Shown piece after piece: positions 23,784 to 35,900 of a DNA stretch of 64,000 bases (its first letter is position 1; every line of letters begins with the position of its first letter). The stretch lies in the NCBI GenBank assembly GCA_963965975.1, contig OZ014425.1:5035501-5099500 (forward strand), in the 5' to 3' direction. Below the pieces are notes generated by a model. That model ran no database searches, had not been told where the DNA came from, and saw only the letters and a program-made list of their open reading frames with translations. Source of the stretch: Xestospongia bergquistia (Eukaryota > Porifera > Demospongiae > Haplosclerida > Petrosiidae). A program made the translations under genes and the position numbers.

Positions 23784-26371
23784 TTATTTGAGCAAATCTT
23801 TAACAGCTTCAACGATAGCACGTGCTGAGATTCCATACTTGTCCATGAGAACAGATCCTGGACCAGAACGAGGCACTTCCCGAACAGCCAAACGACGCAC
23901 AATTACTTCTGATTTTATTTCAGTGAGCGCTCCTGCAACAGCTTCACCCAAACCACCTATAAATACATGCATATATTATCACATGACTATCACATGATCA
24001 TCACATGACCTTCAGGGTAGTGATCTTCAACAGTAACAAAACGACCACCAGTCACTTTAGCAGATGCTCTCAACAGCTCTCCATCAATAGGTTTTAGAGT
24101 AAATGGATCAATGACTCTTATGGTAATATTATCAGCTTTCAAAGTGTCATAAGCTTTTAGAGCCTCAAATAGAGTCACTCCCGCCCCCACAACTGTCACC
24201 TGATCTTGGTCTGAGCTACGAACCAACTAATAATATAAGGGTATTTATAATTTAATTATAAAGGAGTATACTCATCTACCTTTCCTTTGCCAATCTCAAA
24301 TACTTCTTCATTGGGATAAATAACAGGGGTAGCTGGACGACTAGTCCTGGTAAACGTGATACCTTTGGTTTGAGCTGCCAATTCAATGGCTCGCTCAGTA
24401 CTAACAGCATCACTAGGATAAAAACAAGTTGCTGTAGGAACAGAACGAAACATAGCGAAATCTTCCAAAGCCATCTGAGAAGGCCCATCTTCACCTAAAA
24501 AGAGGTTGGGCTTTTAAATATATTATATTACAGTATAATTACCAATAGACACTCCAGCATGTGATCCAACAAAATTACAATTAGTCTGGGAGATAGCACC
24601 CATACGAATTTGATCAAAAGCTCTAGTAAAGAAGCAAGCAAATGTACTGCAGAAGACAATATTACGATCTCTACATGCCATTCCAGTTCCTACTCCAACT
24701 AGATTCTGTTCAGCAATAAAACACTCTACATAACGATCATTGAAGGCTTTTTTGTATTTCAAAGAGTGAGTTGAATTCTTGGTATCTCCATCTAATGCTA
24801 TAACACGCTCACAAACCTTACCCAACTTAACTAAAGCAGCACCATATATTTCACGAGTAGCATAAGACTATAATGATGATACATCATAACATAAAGACAC
24901 AAGTCTATTGTATGCATACCTTCCCTCCAATTTCGTAATTGGGAGGTTCTGATAATTTGACTTTTGTCAGATCCACTTTTGGAGCATCATCAACAAATGG
25001 GAGTGGCTTAATACCATGTGGACCATGGTTCTTGATCAGACCATTAACAGCATCTAGAGCAGGTTTAGCTTGATCACCCAATGGTTTACCATGCCAATCA
25101 AGTAGATCCTCAACATTAGGAAATCCCTTTCCTATAGAAAATAAAACAATAAATGAACAGACATACTACACAATATATTACCTTTGTAAGTTTGACAGAT
25201 TATGGCAGTAGGTCTATTTTTAGTAGCTGATGCCTCACCAAAAGCTTCAATGAGCTCTTCAACCTTGTGACCATCTACTACAATAGCATTGAACCCAAAG
25301 GCTGCCAATCGTGCTCTGTATATCTCCATTTTGTGTTCCAATGGAGCTTCTTGACTCTACACATTATTGTTATAATGAGAATATGTGTGTAAGTGGCATA
25401 CCTGACCAAGTCGATTCACATCAAAAATGGCTACCAAATTATCCAATTTATAAAAGCTTGCAAATGCACATGCCTCCCATATACTTCCCTCGGCACTCTC
25501 CCCATCTCCAATCATACAATAGATTCGATAACTTGCTTTGTCAATATATTTGCCACAATAAGCCATGCCACACCCAACACTTAGACCTTGACCCAAAGAA
25601 CCAGTAGCTACATCAATATAATTTTGGCGCTGTAAAGAAAAACAATTAATTCAGTCCTTAAAACAGTTCTTACAGGAGTAGGATGACCTTCAAGTTCAGA
25701 GTCCACTTTACGAAGGTTTAATAATTCTGGTACTGGTATGAGACCGGCCTCAGCCCAAGCTGCATAGAGCACAGGTGCTGCATGTCCCTGTGGTAAATAA
25801 TGTTATGATAGTTAAATTAATATTATAGTACTACTAATTTAGTATGATTAACATGATAGTACTAGTTTACCTTGGACAGGATGAATCTGTCACTTGAAGG
25901 GTGTCTTGGAAAATCAACTGTTGAAAAATATTATATAACAAGTGCCAATTTGAGACCATTGTGGTATGTGATTATTAAATAGTTAATTTATTGTAGCCCT
26001 AGCTAGTCACACTACATGTTATTAACATTAATTGGCTTCCTTACATTAAATTATTAATGATACATAGAGTGTCTTATTACATGTACATGTATTGTTTGCA
26101 ATCAGGGCATTAAAATGACAACATGTATTATTATTAACACTAGACCATATGCTTACTGTTATATTTCATGACATGGAAGAACAGGACGGACATAATTTCT
26201 GCTGCAGAAGCACATGATGTTGGATGTCTGTAATAATTAGTAGATCAATAAATTAATTTAACAATAAAATAGCGTTATTTCTAACCCAGATTTAGCAGCT
26301 GAAGTCTGATTTATACTATGGATACGGAGTTTGTTAGCAATATCCTTCAATTCCTGAATTTTCTCAGCCAT
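23784..26371 (-). CDS. TKT: Transketolase
   Basis: A thiamine-diphosphate enzyme that moves two-carbon units in the non-oxidative pentose phosphate pathway, in the cytosol. The start at 26371 gives [20 protein letters not shown]. Visible features: [35 protein letters not shown], the ThDP-binding [18 protein letters not shown] (25480-25550), EGHPTP, the central domain with [19 protein letters not shown] and [20 protein letters not shown], and a C-terminal domain with [14 protein letters not shown]. It ends [14 protein letters not shown]. Length and domain order match animal transketolases and no key motif is missing. About nine introns. Its stop lies 172 bp from the CFAP54 start on the same strand; SLC41 diverges 261 bp upstream. 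Confidence 0.97.
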
Positions 26372-26632
26372 TGCTGTTGTAGAGAGAGGAAATATTAATA
26401 ATTCATAATGCAACCAAGCAAATATTGATGAAAAAAATTACTTCGAGATTGTTACTAGATGCAGATACAAATACCCTCTTCTTCAGCAGCCCTAGGTGTG
26501 CTACGACTGCTGTTCAGTAGTCAGCCCTTGTGTGCTCAACGTGAAGAAGTGACCAGACCCTTTGCCACTTATCAATTTTATACAAGGGGTCTGGTATTAT
26601 TGGGTTTGTCATAATTGACTCATGAACACTTA

Positions 26633-27121
26633 ATGAAAGCAATAGGCTCCAATCATCCACATATAAGAAAAAGAAATCAGCCGACACACTTGATGACAAG
26701 TAAGGACACTGATACAAATATAAAGGTGGCAGTTAGAAGAAGAAACGAATCAATTTCCTCAGAGTCACCTACAAATGTTTTGGAGGATCCCTCAACTCTA
26801 CCAATAACTGAAAGATCTCCTCCTCCTCTATCACCTCCACCAACAACAACCATTCATAATGGCAAGATAAAACATGTTGTGTTAATTGAAACATCACCAC
26901 AAGATGAAGACAGTGGTATTTCAGAATCAGCTAGTGAAGAATCGATATTAGTTTCAGAAGATCATAAAGAAGATGTCACTATAAAGGATAAAGATGGATT
27001 ATGCCGACGTTTTTTTCAAATCTTCTTTCCTTTCTTAATTGCAGGGGCAGGTATGATGTTAGCTGGAATGTTATTAGATTATGTACAGGTATGCTTACAT
27101 GAATCAAGAGAATGTATAACC

Positions 27122-27155
<34 letters not shown>

Positions 27156-28584
27156 CAGCATCTTAAAGTATTCCTAGAAATACCAGAATTATTTATTTTG
27201 GTACCAGCTTTATTAGGACTGAAAGGTAACCTTGAAATGACACTGGCTTCAAGACTGTCTACAGCTGTAAGTAATCATTAGATGCTACCTCCTTTTCCTG
27301 CTATTTATTTTCAGGCTAATCTTGGTAATATGGATAGTTGGAGTGCAAGATGGTTGCTTATTTGGGGAAACTTAGCTCTTATTCAAGGGCAAGCATTAGT
27401 GATTGCTTTTATTGCAACTGTCACATCAATAGTGCTTGGATTAATAGGAGGACAACATTTTAGTATTAGTCATGTTCTTCTTATTGGAGGATCTAGTATG
27501 TCAGCAGCTTGTATTGCTAGTGCTGTCCTTAGCTCTGTTATGATGATAATTGTAATGTTGTCACGGCCACTTAAAATTGATCCAGACAATGTAGCCACAC
27601 CTATTGCTGCTAGTCTAGGAGATTTAGTTACATTAGCTATATTATCAAGCATTGCTTATGCTCTCTTTAAAGTCAAAGGTCAGTCTTCATAATAAAGAAA
27701 TTACTATTATTTTTTCCCTTCAGATGAAACAATAGTTATATCGAGTATTCTGTGTGGCTGTCTAATTCTCCTAATTCCTCTATGGTTATTTTTATCATAT
27801 CGTAATCCCACAACAAAGTCTGTACTATATAGTGGTTGGATACCAGTATTATCAGCAATGTTAATCAGCAGTCTTGGAGGATTGGTCCTCTCAAAAACTG
27901 TAACTACCTTTCCTGGAATTGCTATATATTCTCCTATTATCAATGGTAACAGACCACACCCACTTATTAACATTACCACACCTCTTTTTAGGTCTGGGTG
28001 GTAATTTAGCAGCAGTACAAGCAAGTCGCATCTCTACTTTCTTACATAAAGGAGGTTCTCCAGGTAGTACACCTCCGAGTCCTCAGTACAAATGGAAAGG
28101 AATTTGTGGAACTTTTTGGAGCAGTACGTTAGAATCCTCCTCATTCCCATTCCTTGTATGCAGTCTGGGATTGAGTCTTATCTTGTTTTCTAGGTCATCA
28201 TGCTAAGACAACAGTGTTGCTTCTGTCAATGGTAGCACCAGGTTCTTCATTGTTTCTAGTTCTTATAAGATATATCAATGCTGGACACACTACATTATCA
28301 CCATTGTTTTTCTTCTCATATATATTAGTAGCATTAACTCAGGTTAGTCTTTCTATTGTGATGTGTTGTACCTCAATTCTCATTGTATTATATAGGTGTC
28401 TATTTTATTAATAGTGACTGATTGGTTGGTTCATTTTATTTTCTGGAGATTAGGCTTTGATCCTGACAACATTGCTATTCCTTTTATTACTGCACTTGGA
28501 GATTTGTTAGGAACTGGTTTGTTAGCAAGTGCTTTTCATATATTATGGTTCCTAGGAGATAGAGACTCGGACGTTGGAGAATAA
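26633..28584 (+). CDS. SLC41 family magnesium transporter (MgtE-like)
   Basis: A divalent-cation (Mg2+) carrier in the plasma membrane. Two MgtE-type repeats are visible. The first has [53 protein letters not shown] and [20 protein letters not shown]. The second has [39 protein letters not shown] and [20 protein letters not shown]. The paired DPDN(V/I)A motifs are the family hallmark. The acidic, Ser-rich N-terminus (about 130 residues, [12 protein letters not shown]) is cytosolic. Start: an open frame extends upstream from a TTG at 26615, but the first in-frame ATG is 26633. About seven introns, one with a CT repeat. I cannot tell which of SLC41A1-3 is closest. Confidence 0.94.
27124..27153. 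repeat. (CT)n microsatellite
   Basis: A CT dinucleotide tract ends directly before the acceptor GGCAG of an SLC41 intron and serves as its polypyrimidine tract. Confidence 0.9.
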
Positions 28585-28604
28585 TCATTCAATAAATCAT
28601 GAAG

Positions 28605-28652
28605 TTATTTAAATTGTTATTTAATGATATTTAAATTGTTATTTAATGAATC
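28605..28652. repeat. Short direct repeat in SLC41 3' flank
   Basis: Two copies of ATTTAAATTGTTATTTAATGA lie side by side about 25 bp after the SLC41 stop codon, within its probable 3' UTR. Confidence 0.7.
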
Positions 28653-28742
28653 TAAAAATAATGTTATATTCATTAATTAGAGTAGGTGGGGTTCTTGCAT
28701 GTCAATAGCCAAATGGTACGTGTGTATGTATTAAGAGTATTG

Positions 28743-29157
28743 TTACTTATGACCAGCTGGTCTTAATGGACTGGGAGAGATTAGAATAACACCATCACCT
28801 CTTACAAATAACATGGGTATATTACGAACTGTGGTCTAATGAGGAAGAAGGTACATATATACCTCTTTTACTTATTAACTTACACGATATATTTCTTCAA
28901 ATGTTTCTTCATCCAATTCTAATGTAGTAACGATTTCTTCTACTTCACTCATTATCATATTTAAATGTTGATCAAACCCCTATAATAATAAAAATAATTT
29001 ATTTAACTTTTGTAACATATCTACTAACGTGAAGTCTTCCCGTCAGTTCTCTGTCATTCCTCAATTTAACGTACACTCTCTCGTCTAAACTGAGTCGAAC
29101 CAAATCTAATGGTTCCTCTACGTCTCCAACTGGCTGACCTTCTGGTACTTCAGCCAT
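28743..29157 (-). CDS. LSM3: U6 snRNA-associated Sm-like protein LSm3
   Basis: A subunit of the LSm2-8 ring (U6 snRNP, nucleus) and the LSm1-7 ring (mRNA decay, cytoplasm). The start at 29157 gives [20 protein letters not shown], followed by [20 protein letters not shown]. Sm1 and Sm2 motifs are present: [15 protein letters not shown], and [20 protein letters not shown] near the end. The stop is at 28743. Three exons, about 100 residues, the usual LSm3 size. The sequence follows the human protein closely through RLSLDER.YVK.RNDREL.GRLH. It is divergent with eL20; the start codons are 180 bp apart. Confidence 0.97.
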
Positions 29158-29337
29158 TATTAGCAATCTACCACGTGGGTCTATAAATTTACTATCATAA
29201 ACGGAAACATTCTATAATTTGTACAGAAATAATATGGGGGAAAAAACTTAATAACTCCGGATACTGTTACTAATGTGATCAACTGGGCATGCGCAAAAGA
29301 TTCTTTGAGCACGTTGGTGTATAGAGGTTGAGGGATA
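29158..29337. promoter_or_regulatory. Bidirectional LSM3/eL20 promoter with NRF1-like site
   Basis: A gap of 180 bp between two divergent housekeeping starts. GCATGCGCA at 29288-29296 resembles the NRF1 element (established consensus GCGCATGCGC). CCGGATACT lies at 29259-29267. No TATA box is evident. Function is inferred. Confidence 0.5.
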
Positions 29338-30155
29338 ATGAAGGCAAAAGGACAAGTGAGATTAAATTATATACTTTAAATTTAATACTACTATTTATAA
29401 GGTTAAAAGCTATTTAATAATTTTCTTCCATTTTCTACATTAATCACGTGTATATTCTCTAGTTGAAGGAGTATAAGATAATAGGGCAACGTTTACCCTC
29501 AGATAAGAACAAGAGTCCACAATTATATCGTATGCGTATTTTTGCACCAGATGTAATAGCCGCCAAATCACGTTTTTGGTATTTTTTGAAAAAGCTCAGG
29601 AAAATAAAAAAAGCCAATGGAGAGATAGTATACTGTTCACAGGTAAACATTATGATCTTTTAATGACCATAAATGGTAAGTACTTTAGGTAAATGAAAAA
29701 CGACCTACTTTAATTAAAAATGTGGGCATATGGTTACGTTATGATTCTCGTAGTGGAACACATAATATGTATCGTGAATATCGTGACATCACTATTGCTG
29801 GAGCTGTTACACAATGCTGTAAGTAGTATGATACATACTAATTAATCATAATAACAGGGAACTCCCTTAAATTTGTTATATTTGATGACACATCTCTTGT
29901 TTAGATCGTGACATGGCTGCTCGACACAGAGCAAGAGCATCTAGTATTCAGATTATCAAAGTTGAATGTATCCCTGCTAGCAAGTGCCGTCGACCTCATG
30001 TCAAACAGTTCCATGTGAGTTATATTATTTTGAATATAATAATATATTGTTTGTGTTTGTAGAATTCAAAGATTCGATTTCCTTTACCTCATCGAGTACG
30101 AAGTGGTCATTTCAAAAAGATATTTGCTTATCGCAGACCTACTGCTTTCCAGTAA
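29338..30155 (+). CDS. RPL18A: 60S ribosomal protein eL20 (L18a)
   Basis: A structural protein of the large ribosomal subunit. Exon 1 is only MKAKGQ (29338-29355); the next starts [20 protein letters not shown]. Conserved blocks: [77 protein letters not shown] and [14 protein letters not shown]. It ends [10 protein letters not shown]. The length of about 176 residues equals the family norm. Five introns of 46-105 bp; I looked for snoRNA boxes in them and saw none convincing. The short first coding exon is typical of animal ribosomal protein genes. Confidence 0.97.
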
Positions 30156-30240
30156 TGAAAGGAACATTGTGTTAATGTATACAATGAGTATCATATGTAC
30201 TACTTTAAAAAATTTTATTAAAAAATTGAACACAAGTAAT

Positions 30241-32874
30241 TTACAATTTGTTATGGAAGTAAGTTTCAAGAGCAGTGAGATTTGAAATACCTAACAAGTT
30301 AAGGAGATTTCTAGTAAATTGATTACCAACAGCAGATCCACTGGGATATAGGACTGCTGGGTAACCTAGTGGAGCTGGCAACTTCACCCAGATGTTATTT
30401 CCTAATATGGAAAGATAGTAGGTGTGGTTATCAAGTACATTCTAACCTGTATAACTGATATTAGTCCATGTATGTATCCATGTTATACCAGCTGGTAAAA
30501 ATACCTTCACTGACTCGGCACCTTTTTTATATACTGGTGCTACTAAGAGTTCTGTTCCTAACATGAATTGATATCGAAGATCTTCAAAATGAATTTTAGA
30601 GTTTCCTGGAAAGACCAACATCATGTGACGTACTACTGGCCAACCATATTTTACAGTCTCTGCTATTAAAGTATTACGATAGAATTTCCATGCACGATAA
30701 ACTTTAGCCATATAAAAGAAATGTTTCATTGTCTCCTCGTTAGTATAAAATTGCCAATTATCATAGGGGAGCGTCCCCTCATGAGTTCGATATATTAAAG
30801 TAAACGCAGCAAATTCACACCATCTTAAAAACAGCTCACGTTCACGTATATAACTACAAAATAGAGCACAATGTTTATTCTATACAACTCAACTTACTTT
30901 AAGAAGTGTGCAGTATATTTAATAGAAGTATAACCACCAATATCAGAATGAGTGAGAGAGAAACCTGACAAACCACTGCTTAACATACCAATAATGGCTG
31001 ATCCTAACCCATCATCACTGTCCCAAGTCACTAGCTGATCTCCTAACCAGAAGAGGGGTGTTACCCTCGGACTATGAATACTTCCACTACGCATAAAATA
31101 AATAACATCTAAAGCCTTTTATAAGTAAATTAGGAGACAATATTATAATAACTTACTTGTTCTCTAGTTATTAAACTTCGAGTAACAGCTTCATTGATAG
31201 CTTGTGCATTAAGTTCACTCCATATAGCTGAATACATAGTGTGGTATTGAGTTGGGTCTTGACCACCATATAAGACAGCATCTAGTGGTACAGACTCACC
31301 AAAGTCACACATCCATCCACTAACATTAGTAGCCAACATGTTCTATGAAAATGTAATAAGTTATCAATCAGCCTCATACTCAAACTAACTGATACTCAAA
31401 CTGGTTTGAGTATGAGACTATATTACCTCAATAATTATATTTTTTATCCAGTCATAAGCTTGAGGGTTTGTCAGATCCACTATACTGCTTTGGCTGTACC
31501 CACTCCAGACTTCTCCATTTGCTGTCTTAATAAAATAACCATTTGTTAGTCCTTCCTCAAAATAATTATGTTGATATGGAGTGCCACGTTTTGTCACATT
31601 ACTGAATAACGGGTTAATATAAGTGGTGACCCGAATTCCTTGAGAATGGAGGGTCTGGATAAGCCCCTCCCATCCTGGATAATGGTTACGATCCACCTAT
31701 ATAAGTACCTATGTAGATAAGAATCACCTGGTACATGGAAGTACCTCCCAATTCCACCAGACTCCCATACGAGGGAGATCTTGTGGTCCTGTAATGTTCT
31801 TTTGCCCTGACCAATCTTGTAGCCACACCCCTACTAAATCATCCAAGTTGCCTATAGTCTCATTTACTTGGTTTAAGATATCTATGATTCTCTTAGTTCC
31901 TCCTTGGAGACCTAAAATGGCACCACTATGAGACCAGTCTGGTAAAGGTGTCATCCTCCCAGCAAAATATGTGTAAGATTCCAACAAATCCAAGGGAGAT
32001 TTACCTGTTCAATAAACCAGTATAACTAGAAAATTGTTAAAAATTAAACCTGGAATGATCCTTCCATAGAGTGTAGAACTATTGGTTTCTATGGTAACAG
32101 TGGTACCTAACAGTGGAAAATGGAAGATAGTGTAGTCCAATGACTCCAAAAGAAGAGATCGATTATAACTTGAGAGGTAGAAAGGCACTCTACTATATGT
32201 AGTATAATGATTCCCTCCTGTAATAATGAGAGGTTATTAAGCACAATGCAAATATCTTAATTAGCTTTTTTGTTACCTCCTCCTGGAGATAAGCTATCCA
32301 ATATTACAGTCAGAGGTTCTAGTCCACGACCAATTCCTTGCTCAGAGATGAACAATGGAACAGAGTGTCCCCTCATATTAAAGTGAGTGTATTGAACACC
32401 TAGTCCATAGAATTGTTCATCATCTGTACAACCATATGTCAGTTTTAACTGGTTATAATATTGAGTATGAAGAGTGAGGTTGAAATATAAATGATTATGA
32501 GTACCAGATAGAATTGATTGAAACGTTAATGTTATAAGATCATTGTTACATGACGATCGTCCTGATATTAAAATTTGAGGTGTTGTGTTCGTGTTTAAGA
32601 CACTCATGTCATCAAAATGTAAGTCTGTACATTTATCAAGAACACGATTCTCTATAATATAATTTCCTCCGTTTTGACGGATATTCTGTGTTGCTGTCAG
32701 AGCAGTAAGGATATTGTCATCTTTATTAAGAGATGTATGCCAAATTGTATCTGCCCCATTTTTAACTTGAATAGAGGGTAGATCAGGCGGGGAGTTGAAA
32801 ATTATAGTAAAGGGTCCTGTCTTGGCTTTGTTGCTGGCCTCACAAGACAGAAAAAAAAGAAAGAGAAATATCAT
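30241..32874 (-). CDS. Secreted GH31 glycosidase, sulfoquinovosidase (YihQ)-like
   Basis: A retaining alpha-glycosidase. A hydrophobic N-terminus (MIFLFLFFLSCEASNKAK) looks like a signal peptide, so it is secreted or lysosomal. GH31 blocks: EQFYGLGVQYTHFNMRGHSV, ISEQGIGRGLEP, VGVWLQDWSG, WWNWEV, VSGWMCDFGESVPLDAV (31270-31330, with the nucleophile Asp in CDFGE), FWLGDQLVTWDSDDGLGSA (31010-31050, with the acid/base Asp in GDQ) and LTHSDIGGYTS. The combination EQGIGRG, WLQDW, W(M/A)xDFGE and F(W)xGDQ is what I know from E. coli YihQ rather than lysosomal GAA or MYORG. Substrate, whether sulfoquinovosides or plain alpha-glucosides, cannot be settled by eye. About eight introns; ends ETYFHNKL. 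It diverges from polybromo, 101 bp away. Confidence 0.87.
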
Positions 32875-32975
32875 AACGTGAGCCCCTCCTCCGAAAGTTT
32901 AGCAAATATACTTGTATATCTTCGGATATTATTAGTATATTCGGTAATTCTCCGCCAACTAGATATTTTTTAAAA
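32875..32975. promoter_or_regulatory. Shared GH31/polybromo upstream region
   Basis: 101 bp separate the divergent start codons. It contains TCGGATATT at 32922-32930 and TCGGTAATT at 32941-32949. It must hold both promoters unless distal exons exist. Role inferred from position. Confidence 0.5.
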
Positions 32976-35900
32976 ATGAAGAGAAGGAGTCAGGTCAATA
33001 TTGAATTAGATGACCCACAGGATGGATCTCTTCAAAGTAAAAGGAGAAAGGAGCTACCTAGAGATCCTTGGGACATTCCTTCAGATATTTGCCGTAAGGT
33101 AAAACCACAAAATAAGTCATGTGACTTTGACTACACCTACTTAGATGGAAATATGTCACCAACTCTATGATACCATTCGTAATTTTAAAGACTCGGAGAA
33201 CCATCTCTTGTGTGAATTTATTGTAAGGCTACCAAACCGTCGGTCTGTACCAGAATATTACAAAATTATATCTCATCCAATTGACCTCATTAAAATACAA
33301 GTGGGTGGAGCTAAATCCATTTCTTAAATTTATTTTTATATTTAGCAAAAATTAAGAACTGATGAGTACACAAGTGTCCCACTGTTTATTGCTGATATAC
33401 GCCTTCTTATTGAGAATTCAAAAAAGTTTTACCGAGTAAGTACACCAGTTTGTGACTGGTTTAGTTAACAGCTTTCATATAGCCTTCATCTACTGAACAC
33501 AAGAGAACTGTTGCTCTTGAGAAGGAGGTGTTAAAAGCTATACATGAATTATCTAATAGTGAAGGTAAGTATAGTAAATGAGTCTTCATTAAAAGTTTTA
33601 TTATTGTTAATTAGGTAGTGATTTGGGGTCTCCCCTCTCCCCAAAAACTGTTTCGTTAAAACTATCAAACCTGCAGTTTCCAAGCAAGACTCCACCCACA
33701 TCTAAAATTAGTTCAGCTAAAACCACACCCACTGCCAGCGGTAGTGGCTCATCATTTCGTGGTAGTAGTGGTGCTATCAAGGGAACCAGATCTAAGGCCT
33801 GGCTTGATGAGTACTCTAGCTCAGATGATCCCATTAAAATATTCTTTGCAGCTGTCTTCAGTTACCATGACAACACAGGAGAGTACATAGCTCAACCATT
33901 CATTGATTTGCCATCAAAAAAGGTAATTAATGACTAATTAAATAGGGGTTATACTCTTTCATAGGATTATCCTGAATATTATCGTATCATTTCTGAACCA
34001 ATTGGGTTGGCAATTATCAGAGATCAAGTTGAGACCGGTTACTATAGCAACCTCAAAGCTCTACAAGATGATTTACTTTTAATGATAAAAAATGCTCAAT
34101 ATTTTAATGAGCCACATTCAGAGATTTATAAGGTAAGTCATGTGATTGTCATGTGATCACCACGTTATTCCATTAACAGATGGCTGGAATATTACGCAAG
34201 TTCATTATAAATCGATGTCTTGAGTTAGAGAGAAAATATAAGACAGTTGAAAAAACAAGGTAATTTTTATTTCTTTTTAAATATAATTTATTGTCTAATT
34301 AGACAATTAAAGTCACCATCTCCAGCTGGTGAGGGTGGACACAGCAAAGGTCAAGGGTCACGTAAAGGTTCAACTACTGATGGTGGAGATGATAGCGACA
34401 GGTAACGACTGTGACATCACATGATCTGTCACATGACTTGTCATTATTAGTGATGAACTGAGTGGTACAGAGAGCGAGGGTGGAGAGAGTGGGGAGGAAG
34501 GAAAAAGGAAGTTATTGTTACGTATTAAGAGGGAATGTATCCATGGCAACAAGGATCCCATTGCCAAAATCCTCAAGGTTTATATTCTTAAGTAAATTTA
34601 TTAGTTATTATTAACTGATAGTCAAAAGCCCCGCCTTCTTTACGTAAGATGTTAATGGCACTCTATCGGACATTAATTAAAGCAACTGATGATGGTGGGC
34701 GTGTCATATCTGAGTTATTTATGAAAAGACCCTCCTCCAAGTTATATCCGGAGTACTATATTGTGATAAGTAATCCAATTGATTTCAGAGAGATAGCCAA
34801 TAAAATTAAGTCAAATCAAGTTAGTGGTGTCTACTCTTATAATTATATTAATTAATAATTAATACAGTCATTTAATTAATTATTATTACATTATATCTAT
34901 TTTTTTCTATGCAGTATACCTCATATTCAGAGATGATGGATGATGTTGAATTGTTAGTGAACAATGCCATTACTTTTAATGAAGAATACTCACAGATACA
35001 TACAGTTAGCTCCACCCACTTGTAATTAATAACTACTATTGTTCAGGATGCTCTTGCTTTAAGAGCTATTGCACAAACTGCTCTGGAACAACTTCAAGAA
35101 AAATGGCCGCAATATTTTTCAACATTATTGTCAGAGAGAAAAGTTCAACCAATTCATAATGGAGTCAATCATATTATAACATTATTTGCTGTGATAAAGA
35201 ATTGCATGGTCAGCAAATCATTAATCCATTTATGCTATTACCATTTATTTGTCTATCTATTTAACCATTCATTTGTCCATTTAACCATCCATTTGTCCAT
35301 TGTCCATTGAACCATCCATTTATCCATTAATCTGTCTATCCATAATACATAGGACAGTACTGGTCGTAAGATATGGTTATCATTGAAGGAACCACCTCCT
35401 CCAGTAAGTTATTAGTTAATCAACATATTAATGTTGTTACCATGGTAGCAAGAAGGAGAGGGATACACTGGACGGAAAATGGTTGGACTTGGGGCTATAG
35501 CTGAGAAAGTTGATTCTCATAGTGTAAGTGGGTGTGGTCAATATGATATATTGTATTTTTATTTTATTAGTTTTCTTCAATTGATGAGTTATTTAACGAT
35601 CTTTGCTCTCTCTTTGAGTATTGCTGTGAAAGCTATCAACCTCAATCTCAATTCTATAAGGTACTTAGCAGTATATAATTAGTATCTTATCTCTCTTTCT
35701 CTCTCTGTAGGATGCTGTTTCTTTACATCGTATTGTAGTCACCAAGTATAATGAACTCACTAACGATAGGAGAACCACCTTTCGTTACCCTAATGCTCCA
35801 GAAGCAGTTAAGAAACTCTTTAGAGATATTATGAAGAGGTTGATGGAATACAAGGTTGTTCATACATGTGTCATATCAATTTATTGTTTATATTGTCATG

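Noticed and set aside
26615-26632. Upstream extension of the SLC41 reading frame
   Set aside because: It begins at TTG; the first ATG in frame is 26633.
29356-30062. Intronic snoRNAs in the eL20 gene
   Set aside because: Ribosomal protein introns often host them, but I found no convincing paired C/D boxes or H/ACA structure in these short introns.
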